Source: Paracoccus rhizosphaerae
GTDB taxonomy: Bacteria; Pseudomonadota; Alphaproteobacteria; Rhodobacterales; Rhodobacteraceae
Assembly: GCF_026162645.1 (NCBI RefSeq)
Contig: NZ_JAOTBE010000001.1
Location: 1 to 64,000, forward strand
Direction: 5' to 3'
DNA length: 64,000 nucleotides
Shown here: positions 25,331-36,064 of the stretch, in pieces
How the letters are laid out: every line of letters begins with the position of its first letter
How positions within the stretch are numbered: the stretch's first letter is position 1
Translations under genes and position numbers: made by a program
Notes under the pieces: model-generated
The model's input: the letters and a program-made list of their open reading frames with translations, nothing else
Databases searched by the model: none
Told to the model about the DNA's origin: nothing

Positions 25331-25912
25331 GTGGCGACTGTTCTGGAAATTCGAACTTGTATTGCCGGGCAGTGGACGCCGCAGATCGGCGACCCGGACG
25401 TGACCGGCTGGCTGACCGTGCTGTCCTATGTGACGACGGCCTGCCTGGCGCTGGCCGTCTGGCGCGGGCTGAAAGGACGGCGCGGGCGCGCATTCTGGGG
25501 CGTGCTGGTTGCGCTGCTGGTGTTCCTGGCGGTCAACAAGCAACTGGACCTGCAGACTGCGATGACGGCAGCGGGCAAGTGCGTGGCGCGGGCGCAGGGA
25601 TGGTACGACAACCGCCGCCTGGTGCAGGCCGTCTTCATCGCGGCGCTGCTGGCGACGGTCTTCGTGTCGCTGAGCGCGGCGATCCGGGCGCTGCGCGGCC
25701 GCCTGTCGCGCAACCTGCTGGCGGTCGTCGGGCTGGCGGTCCTTTTGGCCTTCGTCATGGTCCGCGCCGTCAGCTTTCACCACTTCGACATCCTGATCGG
25801 CGGCACCAGCCTTGGCGTCTCGAACAATTTCCTGTTCGAGAACGCGGGCCTGCTGCTGATTGCCGTGAATGCAGGGCTGCTGCTGCGCCGCCCGGCGGCG
25901 CGGCTGGCCTGA
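25331..25912 (+). CDS. four-helix integral membrane protein between leuD and leuC
   Basis: About 193 residues from the GTG at 25331, which follows GGAGAG (an ATG at 25283 would add 16 residues). Four hydrophobic segments are separated by a soluble loop carrying the recognisable block NKQLDLQTAMTAAGKCVARAQGWYDNRR. A later FHHFDILI precedes the last helix. Proteins with this block occur beside leu genes in Rhodobacterales, but no function is known to me. Here it is on the strand opposite leuC and leuD. Confidence 0.75.
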   Translation: MATVLEIRTCIAGQWTPQIGDPDVTGWLTVLSYVTTACLALAVWRGLKGRRGRAFWGVLVALLVFLAVNKQLDLQTAMTAAGKCVARAQGWYDNRRLVQAVFIAALLATVFVSLSAAIRALRGRLSRNLLAVVGLAVLLAFVMVRAVSFHHFDILIGGTSLGVSNNFLFENAGLLLIAVNAGLLLRRPAARLA

Positions 25913-25941
25913 CAGGGCCGCCACAGGGCGCAGCTGCCCCA

Positions 25942-27375
<1,434 letters not shown>

Positions 27376-27691
27376 GGCTGAGGTCTTTCGGCTGTGATGC
27401 AGATATGCGAGACGGATCCGGGCATGCGGGGATGCCCCGGCCCGTCACCCCCGCGCAGTCACGCAGAGCGTTTCGCCATAGAAGCGCTGCGGCAGGCGCG
27501 CGCGGTCATGGATGTCGAAATAACGCATCATGGCGGCAGATTAGGCCAGCGCGGGCGCTGTGGCAAGGCCGGCCTTCGGCCGGTCGGACGCCAAACTGGC
27601 CCGCAGACATTGAGATGGGGCGAAAAGATGCTATGTTGGACCTATCCCCTGCGCCGGGGGCTTATCGGCGCGCCGACCGGAGGATACAACC
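27376..27691. other. leuC leader / rsfS upstream gap with a small minus-strand ORF
   Basis: No standard gene. On the minus strand, 27445-27531 encodes a 28-residue peptide beginning MMRYFDIHDRARLPQRFYG, upstream of leuC. Between it and leuC lies a GC hairpin around 27421-27441 (GGGG..CATCCCC type). The peptide has only two Leu codons, so it is not an obvious leucine attenuator. A second short GC inverted repeat (GGCCGGCCTTCGGCCGG, about 27570-27586) lies nearer rsfS. Confidence 0.35.
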
Positions 27692-27763
27692 CTGTCACAA
27701 GACGTCCCGTCGGCCCAAGGGCCGGCCACGACCACCGCGAGAGAGGCGCTGACCAGCGACCAG

Positions 27764-28114
27764 TTGCTCTCGCTCGTCCTGACTTCGCTGGATGACGACA
27801 AGGCCGAAGAGGTCGTCTCGATCGACCTGCGCGGCCGCACGGCCATGGCCGATCACATGGTGATCGCCTCGGGCCGCAGCTCGCGCCAGGTGGGCGCCAT
27901 CGCCGAGAAGCTGGCCGAACGCGTCAAGCAGGCCACCGGCCGCACCCCTCGGATCGAGGGCAAGGACGCCGGCGACTGGGTGCTGATCGACACCGACGAC
28001 GTGATCGTCCACGTCTTCCGCCCCGAAGTGCGTGAGTTCTATCAGCTGGAGAAGATGTGGATGCCCGCCGACGCGCTCAGCCGCGTGCGCGAAGGCACTC
28101 GCCCCCAGCCCTAA
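27764..28114 (+). CDS. rsfS: ribosome silencing factor RsfS
   Basis: Binds ribosomal protein L14 and blocks subunit joining in starved cells. The conserved core is LDDDKAEEVVSIDL, MADHMVIASGRSSRQVGAIAEKL, DWVLIDTDDVIVHVF and REFYQLEKMW. The start is uncertain: from TTG at 27764 the protein has 116 residues, a normal size, but no ribosome binding site precedes it. The only good site (GGAGGA, 27680-27685) sits 6 bp before an in-frame CTG at 27692, which would give 140 residues. No ATG or GTG exists in frame. It lies 4 bp before rlmH. Confidence 0.88.
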   Translation: MLSLVLTSLDDDKAEEVVSIDLRGRTAMADHMVIASGRSSRQVGAIAEKLAERVKQATGRTPRIEGKDAGDWVLIDTDDVIVHVFRPEVREFYQLEKMWMPADALSRVREGTRPQP

Positions 28115-28118
28115 GGTC

Positions 28119-28586
28119 GTGCGCATAGACATCGCCGCCGTGGGGCGGCTGAAGAAGGGCCCCGAGGCCGCGCTCGTCTCGGACTATCTCGACCGTTTCG
28201 CCAGGACCGGCCGCAGCCTGGGGCTGCCGGCCGTCCTGGTGACCGAGGTCGTGGACCGCCGCGCCGGCACCATGGCCGCCGAGGCCGAACTTCTTACTCG
28301 CGTCATCCCCGCCGGGGCCGCGGTCGTCATGATGGACGAGCGCGGCGACCAGCCGACCTCTCCCGAATTCGCGGCGCGGCTGGCGGACTGGCGCGACCAG
28401 GCGCGCGACGTCTGCTTCGTCATCGGCGGTGCCGACGGGCTGGACCCGGCCCTCCGCTCCCGTGCTGACTGGCAGATCAGCCTCGGCCGCATGGTGTGGC
28501 CGCACCTTCTGGTCCGCGTCATGCTGGCCGAACAGCTCTACCGCGCCGCCACCATCCTCTCCGGCTCGCCCTATCACCGGGCCTGA
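28119..28586 (+). CDS. rlmH: 23S rRNA (pseudouridine1915-N3)-methyltransferase
   Basis: SPOUT methyltransferase acting on helix 69 of 23S rRNA in the assembled ribosome. From the GTG at 28119 (MRIDIAAVGRLKKGPE) it has 155 residues. The SAM-binding knot is formed by MMDERGDQPTSPEFA, CFVIGGADGLD and the C-terminal RVMLAEQLYRAATILSGSPYH. It immediately follows rsfS, the usual pairing. Confidence 0.95.
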   Translation: MRIDIAAVGRLKKGPEAALVSDYLDRFARTGRSLGLPAVLVTEVVDRRAGTMAAEAELLTRVIPAGAAVVMMDERGDQPTSPEFAARLADWRDQARDVCFVIGGADGLDPALRSRADWQISLGRMVWPHLLVRVMLAEQLYRAATILSGSPYHRA

Positions 28587-28618
28587 CCTGATGGTGGCCG
28601 TCGCCTTGGGCCTGCTTT

Positions 28619-28660
28619 GGTCCGGAAATATCCCGGGGGTCCGGGGGCTGGCCCCCGGCT
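28619..28660. repeat. GC-rich dispersed palindromic repeat, copy B
   Basis: GGTCCGGAAATATCCCGGGGG then GTCC, a G-run and a C-run. The last part forms an 8-bp stem (CCGGGGGC/GCCCCCGG). The same core (GGTCCxGAAATATCC, G-run, GTCC, G-run) occurs in inverse orientation at 41841-41889. It fills the gap between rlmH and gpmI and may act as a transcription or mRNA-end signal. Confidence 0.55.
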
Positions 28661-28713
28661 CGGTTGCCGCCGCTCCTCCGCTTGCGTAGAAGGGGGAAAA
28701 CCGCGAGGCGCCG

Positions 28714-30228
28714 ATGACCAAACCCGTGATCCTGTGCATCCTTGATGGCTGGGGCGTGTCCGACCGCCCCGAACAGAGCGCGCCCGACCAAGCTCGAACC
28801 CCGAACTTCGACCGGCTGATGCGCGACTGCCCGCATGCGACCCTGCTGACCTACGGCCCCGACGTCGGTCTGCCGCGCGGCCAGATGGGCAATTCCGAAG
28901 TCGGCCATACCAATATCGGCGCGGGCCGCGTGGTGGCGATGGATCTGGGTCAGATCGACCTGGCGATCGAGGATGGCAGCTTCGACCGGAACCCTGCGCT
29001 GCTTGACTTCACCGACCGGCTGAAGGGCAGCGGCGGGACGGCGCACCTGATGGGGGTCGTCTCGGACGGTGGCGTGCACGGCCATATCAACCACGTCCTG
29101 GCCGCGGCCAAGGTCGTCGCTGGCGCGGGCGTGCCCGTGGTAATCCACGCCGTCACCGACGGCCGCGACGTAGCCCCCGATTCCGCGCCCGGATTTGTGG
29201 CCACATTGCAGCAGGGACTGCCAGATGGCGCGCGGGTCGGGACCGTGATCGGCCGCTATTACGCGATGGACCGGGACAATCGGTGGGACCGCATCCAGCG
29301 CGCCTATGAGGCGATGGTCAACGGCCGGGGAGAGGATGCGGCCGACGCCGCGGCCGCCGTCGCCACGGCGCATGCCCGCGGCGAGATGGACGAATTCATC
29401 CAGCCGTTCGTCATCGACGGCTTTAACGGCGCGGTCGATGGCGACGGCTTCTTCTGCCTCAACTTCCGCGCCGACCGCGCAAGGGAAATCCTGCTGGCGA
29501 TCGGCGATCCCGAATTCCAAGCCTTCGACCGGGGCGAGCGTCCGGAATGGGCCGGCCTGCTGGGCATGGTCGACTACAGCACGCGGCACGACGACTTCAT
29601 GTCCGCCGCCTATCCCAAGCAGCAGGTTGTCAACACGCTGGGGGCCTGGGTCGCCTCGCATGGGCTGCGGCAGTTCCGGCTGGCCGAGACCGAGAAGTAT
29701 CCCCATGTGACCTTCTTCCTGAACGGCGGCAAGGAAGCCCCCGAACCGGGCGAGGATCGCCACATGCCGCAAAGCCCCAAGGTCGCCACCTATGATCTGG
29801 CGCCTGAAATGGCCGCAGAGGAGGTCGCCGACAGCCTGATCGGGGCCATCGACGCGGCCTACGACCTGATCGTCGTGAACTTCGCCAACCCCGACATGGT
29901 TGGTCATACCGGCGATCTGTCGGCCGCGATCCGTGCCTGCGAGGCGGTGGACCAGGGCCTCGGCCGGATGCTCGAGGCGCTGGAGCGTGTCGGCGGTGCG
30001 GCGGTGATCTGCGCCGATCATGGCAACTGCGAACAGATGATCGACCCGGTCACCAGCGGCCCGCACACGGCCCATACGCTGAACCCGGTCCCGGTGATCG
30101 TCTTCGGCGGCCCTGCGGGCGCCACGCTGCGCGACGGACGCCTGGCGGACCTCGCGCCGACGGTCCTCGACCTCATGGGGCTTCAGCCGCCGGCGGAAAT
30201 GACCGGCCACAGCCTGATTTCGCAATGA
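28714..30228 (+). CDS. gpmI: 2,3-bisphosphoglycerate-independent phosphoglycerate mutase
   Basis: Mn-dependent alkaline-phosphatase-fold enzyme interconverting 3- and 2-phosphoglycerate. The 504 residues contain CILDGWG (metal Asp), the phospho-Ser in MGNSEVGHTNIGAGR (Ser61), VSDGGVHGHINH, TDGRDVAPDS, IGRYYAMDRDNRWDR, NFANPDMVGHTG and CADHGNCEQM. It overlaps the EnvC-like gene by ATGA and leads the gpmI-envC-ctpA-rppH run. Confidence 0.97.
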   Translation: MTKPVILCILDGWGVSDRPEQSAPDQARTPNFDRLMRDCPHATLLTYGPDVGLPRGQMGNSEVGHTNIGAGRVVAMDLGQIDLAIEDGSFDRNPALLDFTDRLKGSGGTAHLMGVVSDGGVHGHINHVLAAAKVVAGAGVPVVIHAVTDGRDVAPDSAPGFVATLQQGLPDGARVGTVIGRYYAMDRDNRWDRIQRAYEAMVNGRGEDAADAAAAVATAHARGEMDEFIQPFVIDGFNGAVDGDGFFCLNFRADRAREILLAIGDPEFQAFDRGERPEWAGLLGMVDYSTRHDDFMSAAYPKQQVVNTLGAWVASHGLRQFRLAETEKYPHVTFFLNGGKEAPEPGEDRHMPQSPKVATYDLAPEMAAEEVADSLIGAIDAAYDLIVVNFANPDMVGHTGDLSAAIRACEAVDQGLGRMLEALERVGGAAVICADHGNCEQMIDPVTSGPHTAHTLNPVPVIVFGGPAGATLRDGRLADLAPTVLDLMGLQPPAEMTGHSLISQ

Positions 30229-31403
30229 AGCTCCGCCCTCTTGCCCTGGCGCTGGCCAGCTGGGCCTGCATCGGCGCGGCCGCCGCGCAGCCGCTGACGC
30301 CCGCCAACCAGGCCGTCGCCGATGCCGAGGACGCCGCCGCCCTGCTGCGTGCGGCCCTTGGGCAACTGGCCGATGCCGTCGCCGCCGACGACCAGGTCCT
30401 GGCCCTGACCGAGGTGATCCAGGGATATGAACTGGGCCTAGCGGCGCTGCGCGACGGCCTGCGCCAGGCCAGCGCCCGGGAGGCTGAATTGCGAGACCGC
30501 TTCGAGGCGCAGCGCGAACGGCTGGCGCAGGTGCTGGGTGCGATGACGGCGCTGCAGCAAAGCCCCGAATCGACCATGCTGCTGCACCCTGCGGGCGCGC
30601 TGGCCAACGCGCGCTCGGCCATGATCCTGTCGGCCGTGACGCCGGGACTGCGAGCCGAGGCCGAGGCGCTGCAGGCCGACCTCGATGAGATTGCCACCGT
30701 CCGAGAGCTTCAGTCGAACGCGGCCGGAATGCTGGGTGCGGGGCTTGCCTCGGTGCAGGAGGCCCGGCGGCTGCTGGTCAGCGCCTCGCAGGACCGCAGC
30801 TCGATGCCCGTGCGCTACTCCGAGGACCCCGAGGAGCTGCAGGAACTGCGCGCCGCCGCCGACAGCCTGCAGGCCTTCGCGGACGGCATCGCGCGGATGG
30901 AAAAGGACGTCGGCCCGCCGATGGAGGATTTCGAGGGTGCGCAGGGCAGCCTTCACCTGCCGGTGATCGGCACGATCCTGCGCACCTATGACGAACCCGA
31001 TGCCGCGGGCGTCAGTCGCCCGGGCTGGGTCATCGCGACACCCCCCGCCGCGCTGGTGCAGACGCCCTGGCCCGCGACGATCCGTTACCGCGGGCCGTTC
31101 CTAGATTACGGCAATGTGATGATCGTTGAGCCCGCTCGTGGCTATCTTATGGTATTCGCGGGCCTCGCGCAGGTGTTCGGCGAGGTCGGCGATGTCCTGA
31201 AGGCCGGCGATCCGGTGGGCCTGATGGGCGGGACCGAGGCGCCCGCACAGGAATTCGGATCGCAATTCGTCACCGACGCCGTGCGGGGTGGACAGGCAGG
31301 TCGCAACGAGACGCTGTACCTGGAATTGCGTCGCGGCAACGAAACGCTGGACCCGGCGGACTGGTTCGTGCTGAATCCCGTCACCGAGCCGCAACAGGAC
31401 TGA
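30225..31403 (+). CDS. EnvC-like murein hydrolase activator
   Basis: 392 residues: a signal peptide (first ~20, ending AAAAQP), a long periplasmic coiled coil (about 30-235) and a C-terminal LytM/M23-type domain (about 280-385: YGNVMIVEPARGYLMVFAGL, then GDPVGLMGG and LYLELRRGNETLDPADWF). The LytM zinc-binding histidines are absent, as in EnvC and its relatives. Such proteins do not cut peptidoglycan themselves but activate amidases at the division site. Its position between gpmI and a ctpA-type protease is a common arrangement. Confidence 0.85.
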   Translation: MKLRPLALALASWACIGAAAAQPLTPANQAVADAEDAAALLRAALGQLADAVAADDQVLALTEVIQGYELGLAALRDGLRQASAREAELRDRFEAQRERLAQVLGAMTALQQSPESTMLLHPAGALANARSAMILSAVTPGLRAEAEALQADLDEIATVRELQSNAAGMLGAGLASVQEARRLLVSASQDRSSMPVRYSEDPEELQELRAAADSLQAFADGIARMEKDVGPPMEDFEGAQGSLHLPVIGTILRTYDEPDAAGVSRPGWVIATPPAALVQTPWPATIRYRGPFLDYGNVMIVEPARGYLMVFAGLAQVFGEVGDVLKAGDPVGLMGGTEAPAQEFGSQFVTDAVRGGQAGRNETLYLELRRGNETLDPADWFVLNPVTEPQQD

Positions 31404-31419
31404 GGCAGGAAAGGCCGTC

Positions 31420-32835
31420 ATGAGACAATATCTGATCGCAGGCTTGGGAGGCGTTCTGGCCGGTGCGCTGGTCACGACGCAACTTGCCGGGCCCTTGCTG
31501 GCACAGGAGACCGAGGGCAATGGGTCGGTCTATCAGCAGCTTGAACTGTTCGGCAACGTCTTCGAACGCATCCGCAGCGACTATGTCGAGGCGCCCGAGG
31601 ACAAAGCCCTGATCGAGGCCGCGATCAACGGCATGCTGACCTCGCTGGACCCGCATTCCAGCTTCCTCTCCTCAGACGCCTACGAGGACATGCAGACCCA
31701 GACCCGCGGCAGCTTCGGCGGCCTGGGCATCGAGGTCAGCCAGGAAGAGGGGATGGTGAAGGTCGTGTCGCCCATCGACGAGACTCCCGCGGCCGAGGCC
31801 GGGGTGCAATCGGGCGACTTCATCACCCATGTGAACGGCGAATCGCTGTTGGGCCTGACCTTGGACGAGGCGGTCGAGATGATGCGCGGGCCGGTGGGCT
31901 CCGAAATCACCATCACCATCCTGCGCGAGGGCGAGACCGAGCCGTTCGACCTGACCATGGCGCGCGACACGATCAAGCTGACCGTCGTCCGCAGCCGCGT
32001 CGAGGGCCATGCCGTTGTCCTGCGCGTGTCGACCTTCAACGACGAAACCTATGACACGCTGAAGGCCGAACTGGACAAGGCGGTCGAGGAAGCGGGCGGC
32101 ATCGACAAGGTGACGGGATTTGTTCTTGACCTGCGCAACAACCCCGGCGGCCTTCTGAACCAGGCGATCAGCGTCAGCGACGCCTTCCTCGACGCCGGAG
32201 AAATCGTCAGCACCCGCGGCCGCCAGCCTGAGGAGAGCGAGCGCTGGAACGCCGAGCGGGGCGACCTTGCGCAGGGCAAGCCGATGGTCGTGCTGATCAA
32301 CGGCGGTTCGGCCAGTGCCTCCGAGATCGTGACCGGGGCGCTGCAGGACCACCGCCGCGCCATTGTCGTCGGCGAGAAGTCCTTCGGCAAGGGCTCGGTG
32401 CAGACGGTGATGCCGGTGACCTCGGACAGCGCGATCCGTCTGACCACGGCGCGTTATTACACGCCATCGGGCCGGTCGATCCAGGCGCTTGGTATCCAGC
32501 CCGACATCCTGGTCGCGCAGCCCGCCCCGGCGCCTGAGGCCGAGGAGGAGAAATCCCGCACCGAGAGCAGCTTCAGCCGGTCCGAGGCCGATCTGCGCGG
32601 CGCGCTTGGCAACGACGTCAGCGACGAGATGCGCGAGCAGATGGAGACCGAGGCCGCCGAAGTCGAGGCAACCGCTGCCTTGCGCGAAGAGGATTACCAG
32701 TTGGCCTATGCGGTCGATATCCTCAAGGGCCTGGCCGCGGTGGCCTTCCAAGCCGACCAGGTGCCGGCGGCGGAAACCCCCGCCGTGACCGGGGAAGGCG
32801 CGGTCGAGGGTGCCAATGCCGGCGACCAGGGCTGA
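31420..32835 (+). CDS. ctpA: carboxyl-terminal processing protease (S41)
   Basis: Periplasmic Ser/Lys protease with an N-terminal signal or anchor (about 1-28), a PDZ domain ([35 protein letters not shown], read in parts) and the S41 catalytic domain: [25 protein letters not shown] (Ser299) and [12 protein letters not shown] carrying the catalytic Lys. After the core comes an acidic low-complexity tail rich in Glu and Ala (about 370-471), longer than in CtpA relatives I know. It follows the EnvC-like gene by 16 bp. Confidence 0.93.
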   Translation: MRQYLIAGLGGVLAGALVTTQLAGPLLAQETEGNGSVYQQLELFGNVFERIRSDYVEAPEDKALIEAAINGMLTSLDPHSSFLSSDAYEDMQTQTRGSFGGLGIEVSQEEGMVKVVSPIDETPAAEAGVQSGDFITHVNGESLLGLTLDEAVEMMRGPVGSEITITILREGETEPFDLTMARDTIKLTVVRSRVEGHAVVLRVSTFNDETYDTLKAELDKAVEEAGGIDKVTGFVLDLRNNPGGLLNQAISVSDAFLDAGEIVSTRGRQPEESERWNAERGDLAQGKPMVVLINGGSASASEIVTGALQDHRRAIVVGEKSFGKGSVQTVMPVTSDSAIRLTTARYYTPSGRSIQALGIQPDILVAQPAPAPEAEEEKSRTESSFSRSEADLRGALGNDVSDEMREQMETEAAEVEATAALREEDYQLAYAVDILKGLAAVAFQADQVPAAETPAVTGEGAVEGANAGDQG

Positions 32836-33325
32836 CGACGTGGACAACTGCACCGGCCCCGGCGGACTGCCCTATCGGCCCTGCGCGGGCGTCGTGCTGA
32901 TGAACCGCGACGGGCTGGTCTTTGCCGGCAGCCGCATCGACATGCCCGGCGCCTGGCAGATGCCGCAGGGCGGGATCGACGGCGATGAGACGCCGTGCGA
33001 GGCCGCACTGCGAGAGTTGGTCGAGGAGACAGGCGTCAGTCCCCACCTTGTCGAGGTGGTGGACGAGACGCCGGATTGGGTCTTCTACGACCTGCCCCCC
33101 GAGCTGCTGGGACGCATCTGGAACGGCCGCTTCGGCGGGCAGCGCCAGAAATGGCTGCTGCTGCGTTTCATGGGCCAGGACAGCGACATTCGCATCCACA
33201 CCGAGCATCCTGAATTCGACCGCTGGCAGTGGATGCAGGCCGATGCGCTTCTGGACAACATCGTCCCCTTCAAGCGCCACGTCTATGCCGAGGTTCTGGG
33301 CGCCTTCCGCGACCATCTGGCCTAA
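32816..33325 (+). CDS. rppH: RNA 5'-pyrophosphohydrolase
   Basis: NUDIX enzyme removing pyrophosphate from mRNA 5' ends to trigger decay. It has [19 protein letters not shown] and the Nudix box [22 protein letters not shown] (two parts: G-x5-E then REL-x-EETG), followed by [13 protein letters not shown] and FDRWQWM typical of RppH. The ATG at 32816 overlaps the ctpA end and follows GAGGG; GTG at 32840 is an alternative start. The protein is about 169 residues. Confidence 0.93.
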   Translation: MPATRADDVDNCTGPGGLPYRPCAGVVLMNRDGLVFAGSRIDMPGAWQMPQGGIDGDETPCEAALRELVEETGVSPHLVEVVDETPDWVFYDLPPELLGRIWNGRFGGQRQKWLLLRFMGQDSDIRIHTEHPEFDRWQWMQADALLDNIVPFKRHVYAEVLGAFRDHLA

Positions 33326-33421
33326 CCCAGATCGCCTGTCGCCCATTGTGTTGGCCGGGCGCGGTGATCCCGAAGGTTTGCGCTGTGGGCGACGGGCTCA
33401 TGACGCAGCTATTGTGGACTA

Positions 33422-34474
33422 GAGCGCGTCGCGTCTCACCGGCTTCATATCCGTCGGCTCTGAGGAAATCGCAGCATTCCTCGTCGGTGAGAAGATCGCA
33501 GCCCTGCCTGGCAGCGTGCCAGAGAGCCTCGCAGGTTCACGCGGCGGCTCTTCGGATCAGGGCCTTGAGCTTTGCGGATCTGAGGGCGTGGACGCCCGAG
33601 GGATCTCGATAGGGTCAAGATCCGGGCTACAGAGAGGCAAGACCTAGAACCACGCGCCAGCGGTGCTCATGGTCGTCGCGGCCTTGCGGCTCTTGTGCGA
33701 TGACAGGTCATCCGGAATGATCACATCGCCGGGTCGCAGTGTCGGGGCCAGTCGGGTTTCTCCATGAAGCTCGGACAGTTCGCGGTTCATGGCACCGCCA
33801 GTCACCCCCGGAGCGCATCCAGCCGGTCATGGCGGAGGGCGGCGATGAAGGTCCGGGTGTTGCAGTGGCCGAAGGGCGCATGGTCGACAAGGCGCGCCTT
33901 TTGGATGGCCATCCGGTGGTCCTGGCCATGTTCGTCTTCGGCGACGTCTCGTCGATGAAGCCGAGGCGCGTCAGCGCGCTGCGCATGAACGGTTGGCGTC
34001 GCGTGATGCAGATATGGCCTGCCGGATCTCAGGCCGCTTCTGCTCGAGGGCTTGCAGGTCTTTTTCGGGGGTCAGCCCGAGACCGCGCGAAAACCTCCAG
34101 ACCGAGACACGGTGAATGGCGATGCCGCGATGATCTGCAAGTTCCCGACCAGGTCGTTCGGGGTCAGATCGGGCTTTCGCGCGGTGATCCAGTCCCCACA
34201 CCAACCCATTTGCCATGACCGCCGCCATGGCCTTCGGAGCCAACCCGCCCGTCCCGCGCTTCAGGATCACCATGTCGTTGACGAACGTCACTGAAACCGG
34301 GAACCACGCAGCGGCTGGACGGTGCGAGCTCCCTTCCTCCACGAGCGCCACACCGCGCTGTCGGAGTGCCATGGGATGTGGACTGCCCATATCATCCCTC
34401 CGCCTGTCATGCAGGCAGGGAACCACAGATCGAGCCACAGAGGTACCCTGGAGCGGGCGAACCGCAACACGATT
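33422..34474 (-). mobile_element. IS630-family element, copy 1 (decayed)
   Basis: 1053 bp flanked by TA at 33420-33421 and 34475-34476, the TA target typical of IS630/mariner elements. The transposase would start at the ATG at 34390 on the minus strand (MGSPHPMALRQRGVALVEEG), and FIDETSPKTNMARTTGW is recognisable, but several frameshifts and stops break it. The left 60 bp are identical to copy 2 (51092-52144), as is the stretch translated at 33739-34218, while the transposase-start end differs by scattered changes and the outermost bases (AAT in place of GAG). The inner end supplies the last base of the neighbouring gene's stop codon. Confidence 0.85.
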
Positions 34475-35169
34475 TAGATAATCCGCGCGACGCCCTGCAC
34501 CAGGGGCCGCAGGCTGTCGCCCTTGACCGCCCAGCTTGTTGCGAAGGCGAAGGAGGCCAGCGTCTCCAGCCAGAAGACCGGGCGCAGGGCGGCCAGTCGC
34601 ACGTCCAGCCCCGTGACTCCCAGGATCCCTATGGCGGCGATGCTGCCCAGGATCAGCCAGCCGCAGATGCGATAGATCCGGTTCGAGGCGCGCTTCTCCA
34701 TCCCGTCCACCGCGCCCTTGACGAACAGCTTCAGGCAGAAGACGGCCAAAGCTCCGAAGAAGACCCCGGCCGCGACGAAATGCACCGTGGCCGACAGCGC
34801 CGGTCCCAGCAGGCACTGCAGCGCGGTGCAGGCTCCGGCGGGACCGGTCGTCGGCAGCAGGGCGACCAGCGCAATAGCGACGGCCGCGGTCCGCGCCATC
34901 CGGCGGTCGGTAATCCATTCGCCGGCATCGGGGCGGAACCCCTCGTAGCTCCACAGGAAGACCGCCTGCGCGATCAGCGTACCGACGAAAATCTCTCGCA
35001 TCGGGGAATAGTAATAGGACGAGATGCTGGTCCGCAGGCCGCCCGGCTCGAACACCGAGGCGACCAGGAGCGCAACAGGCAGGAAGAACCCCAGCGCCCC
35101 GATGGCCCGCCGCACCGCCAGGAAGGACAGGACAAGTTCGTTTGCCGCCTTCTGGCCCGCCCCCTGCAT
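34474..35169 (-). CDS. integral membrane protein, 3' end formed by the IS630 insertion
   Basis: 231 residues from the ATG at 35169 (after GGAGG). There are about six membrane helices, with family-like segments LSFLAVRRAIGALGFFLPVAL, SISSYYYSPMREIFVGTL, NRIYRICGWLI and PVFWLETLASFAFATSWAVKGD. It belongs to a widespread family of small unknown membrane proteins that end soon after the SW-x-VKG motif. Here about nine more residues follow, and the TAA stop is made of the TA target duplication plus the first IS base, so the native C-terminus may have been slightly altered. No function is known. Confidence 0.75.
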   Translation of the reverse strand: MQGAGQKAANELVLSFLAVRRAIGALGFFLPVALLVASVFEPGGLRTSISSYYYSPMREIFVGTLIAQAVFLWSYEGFRPDAGEWITDRRMARTAAVAIALVALLPTTGPAGACTALQCLLGPALSATVHFVAAGVFFGALAVFCLKLFVKGAVDGMEKRASNRIYRICGWLILGSIAAIGILGVTGLDVRLAALRPVFWLETLASFAFATSWAVKGDSLRPLVQGVARII

Positions 35170-35218
35170 CCCGACCTCCGTCATGTCAGCTGCAGGATGG
35201 CTGCGGAAGGGGCGCGGG

Positions 35219-35905
35219 TCAATGCGTGCGGATCTCGGCCAGAATGGCCTCGGCCGCGGCGCGCGGATCATGGGCCTGCCAGACCGGGCGGCCCACGACG
35301 ATGTGGTCGGCCCCGGCCGCGATGGCACTGGCGGGGGTCTCTACCCGCTTCTGGTCGCCAAGCGCCGCGCCCGCCGGCCGCACGCCCGGCGTCACGATCA
35401 GCCGCGATCCCGGCAGGGCGCGGATCGCCTGCGCCTCGCGCGGGGAACAGATGACGCCGTCCGCACCCGCCTCGAAGGCGCGGGCGGCGCGTTCGACGGT
35501 GATCGCGTGCACATCGCCCGCCTGCATCAGCCCCGCATCGAGGTCGGCACGTTCCAGCGAGGTCAGGACCGTCACGCCCAGGATCTTGAGGTTCGACCCC
35601 GCGGCGCCTTCCTTGGCGGCCCGCACCACATGCGGATCGCCATGGACCGTCAGGAAATCCAGGTCGAACTGCGCCAGTCCGCGCACCGCAGCCTCGATCG
35701 TGGCGCCGATGTCGAACAGCTTCATGTCCAGGAAGACGCGCTTGCCATGATCCTGCTTAAGCTCGTTCGCCAGGGCCAGGCCGCCGCCGGTCAACATGCC
35801 CAGCCCGACCTTGTAGAAGCCGACCGCATCGCCCAGCCTTTCCGCCAGGTCCAGCCCCGCCAGCGCATTCGGCACATCCAGCGCCACGATCAGCCGGTCA
35901 TCCAT
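35219..35905 (-). CDS. pyrF: orotidine 5'-phosphate decarboxylase
   Basis: Last step of UMP synthesis. The 228 residues contain LIVALDVPNALAG, VGFYKVGLGML, the catalytic block FLDMKLFDIGATIEAAV (Lys and Asp charge network), LTVHGDP, VTVLTSL and the phosphate-binding VTPGVRPAGA and IVVGRP. I prefer the ATG at 35905, about 6 bp after AAAAGGGA; an ATG at 35911 lies too close to that site. Divergent from clpB. Confidence 0.95.
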   Translation of the reverse strand: MDDRLIVALDVPNALAGLDLAERLGDAVGFYKVGLGMLTGGGLALANELKQDHGKRVFLDMKLFDIGATIEAAVRGLAQFDLDFLTVHGDPHVVRAAKEGAAGSNLKILGVTVLTSLERADLDAGLMQAGDVHAITVERAARAFEAGADGVICSPREAQAIRALPGSRLIVTPGVRPAGAALGDQKRVETPASAIAAGADHIVVGRPVWQAHDPRAAAEAILAEIRTH

Positions 35906-35957
35906 CGCCATTCCCTTTTGCCGCGAAATCGATGCCTTATGGCACAGCCGCAAGACG

Positions 35958-35985
35958 CTTGAAAGCGTCCGGAAAACACCCAAAT
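35958..35985 (+). promoter_or_regulatory. sigma-32 (RpoH)-type heat-shock promoter of clpB
   Basis: CTTGAAA at 35958-35964 and CCCAAAT at 35979-35985 are separated by 14 bp. This is close to the RpoH consensus CTTGAAA / CCCCATNT. It lies about 80 bp before the clpB start and points toward it. Confidence 0.65.
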
Positions 35986-36064
35986 CTGCTTCATCAGACC
36001 CGGACCGGGGCGTGCCGCAAGACGGGCGCCGGCGACTCGGGGGCTTAACCAAGGAGAGATGCCG

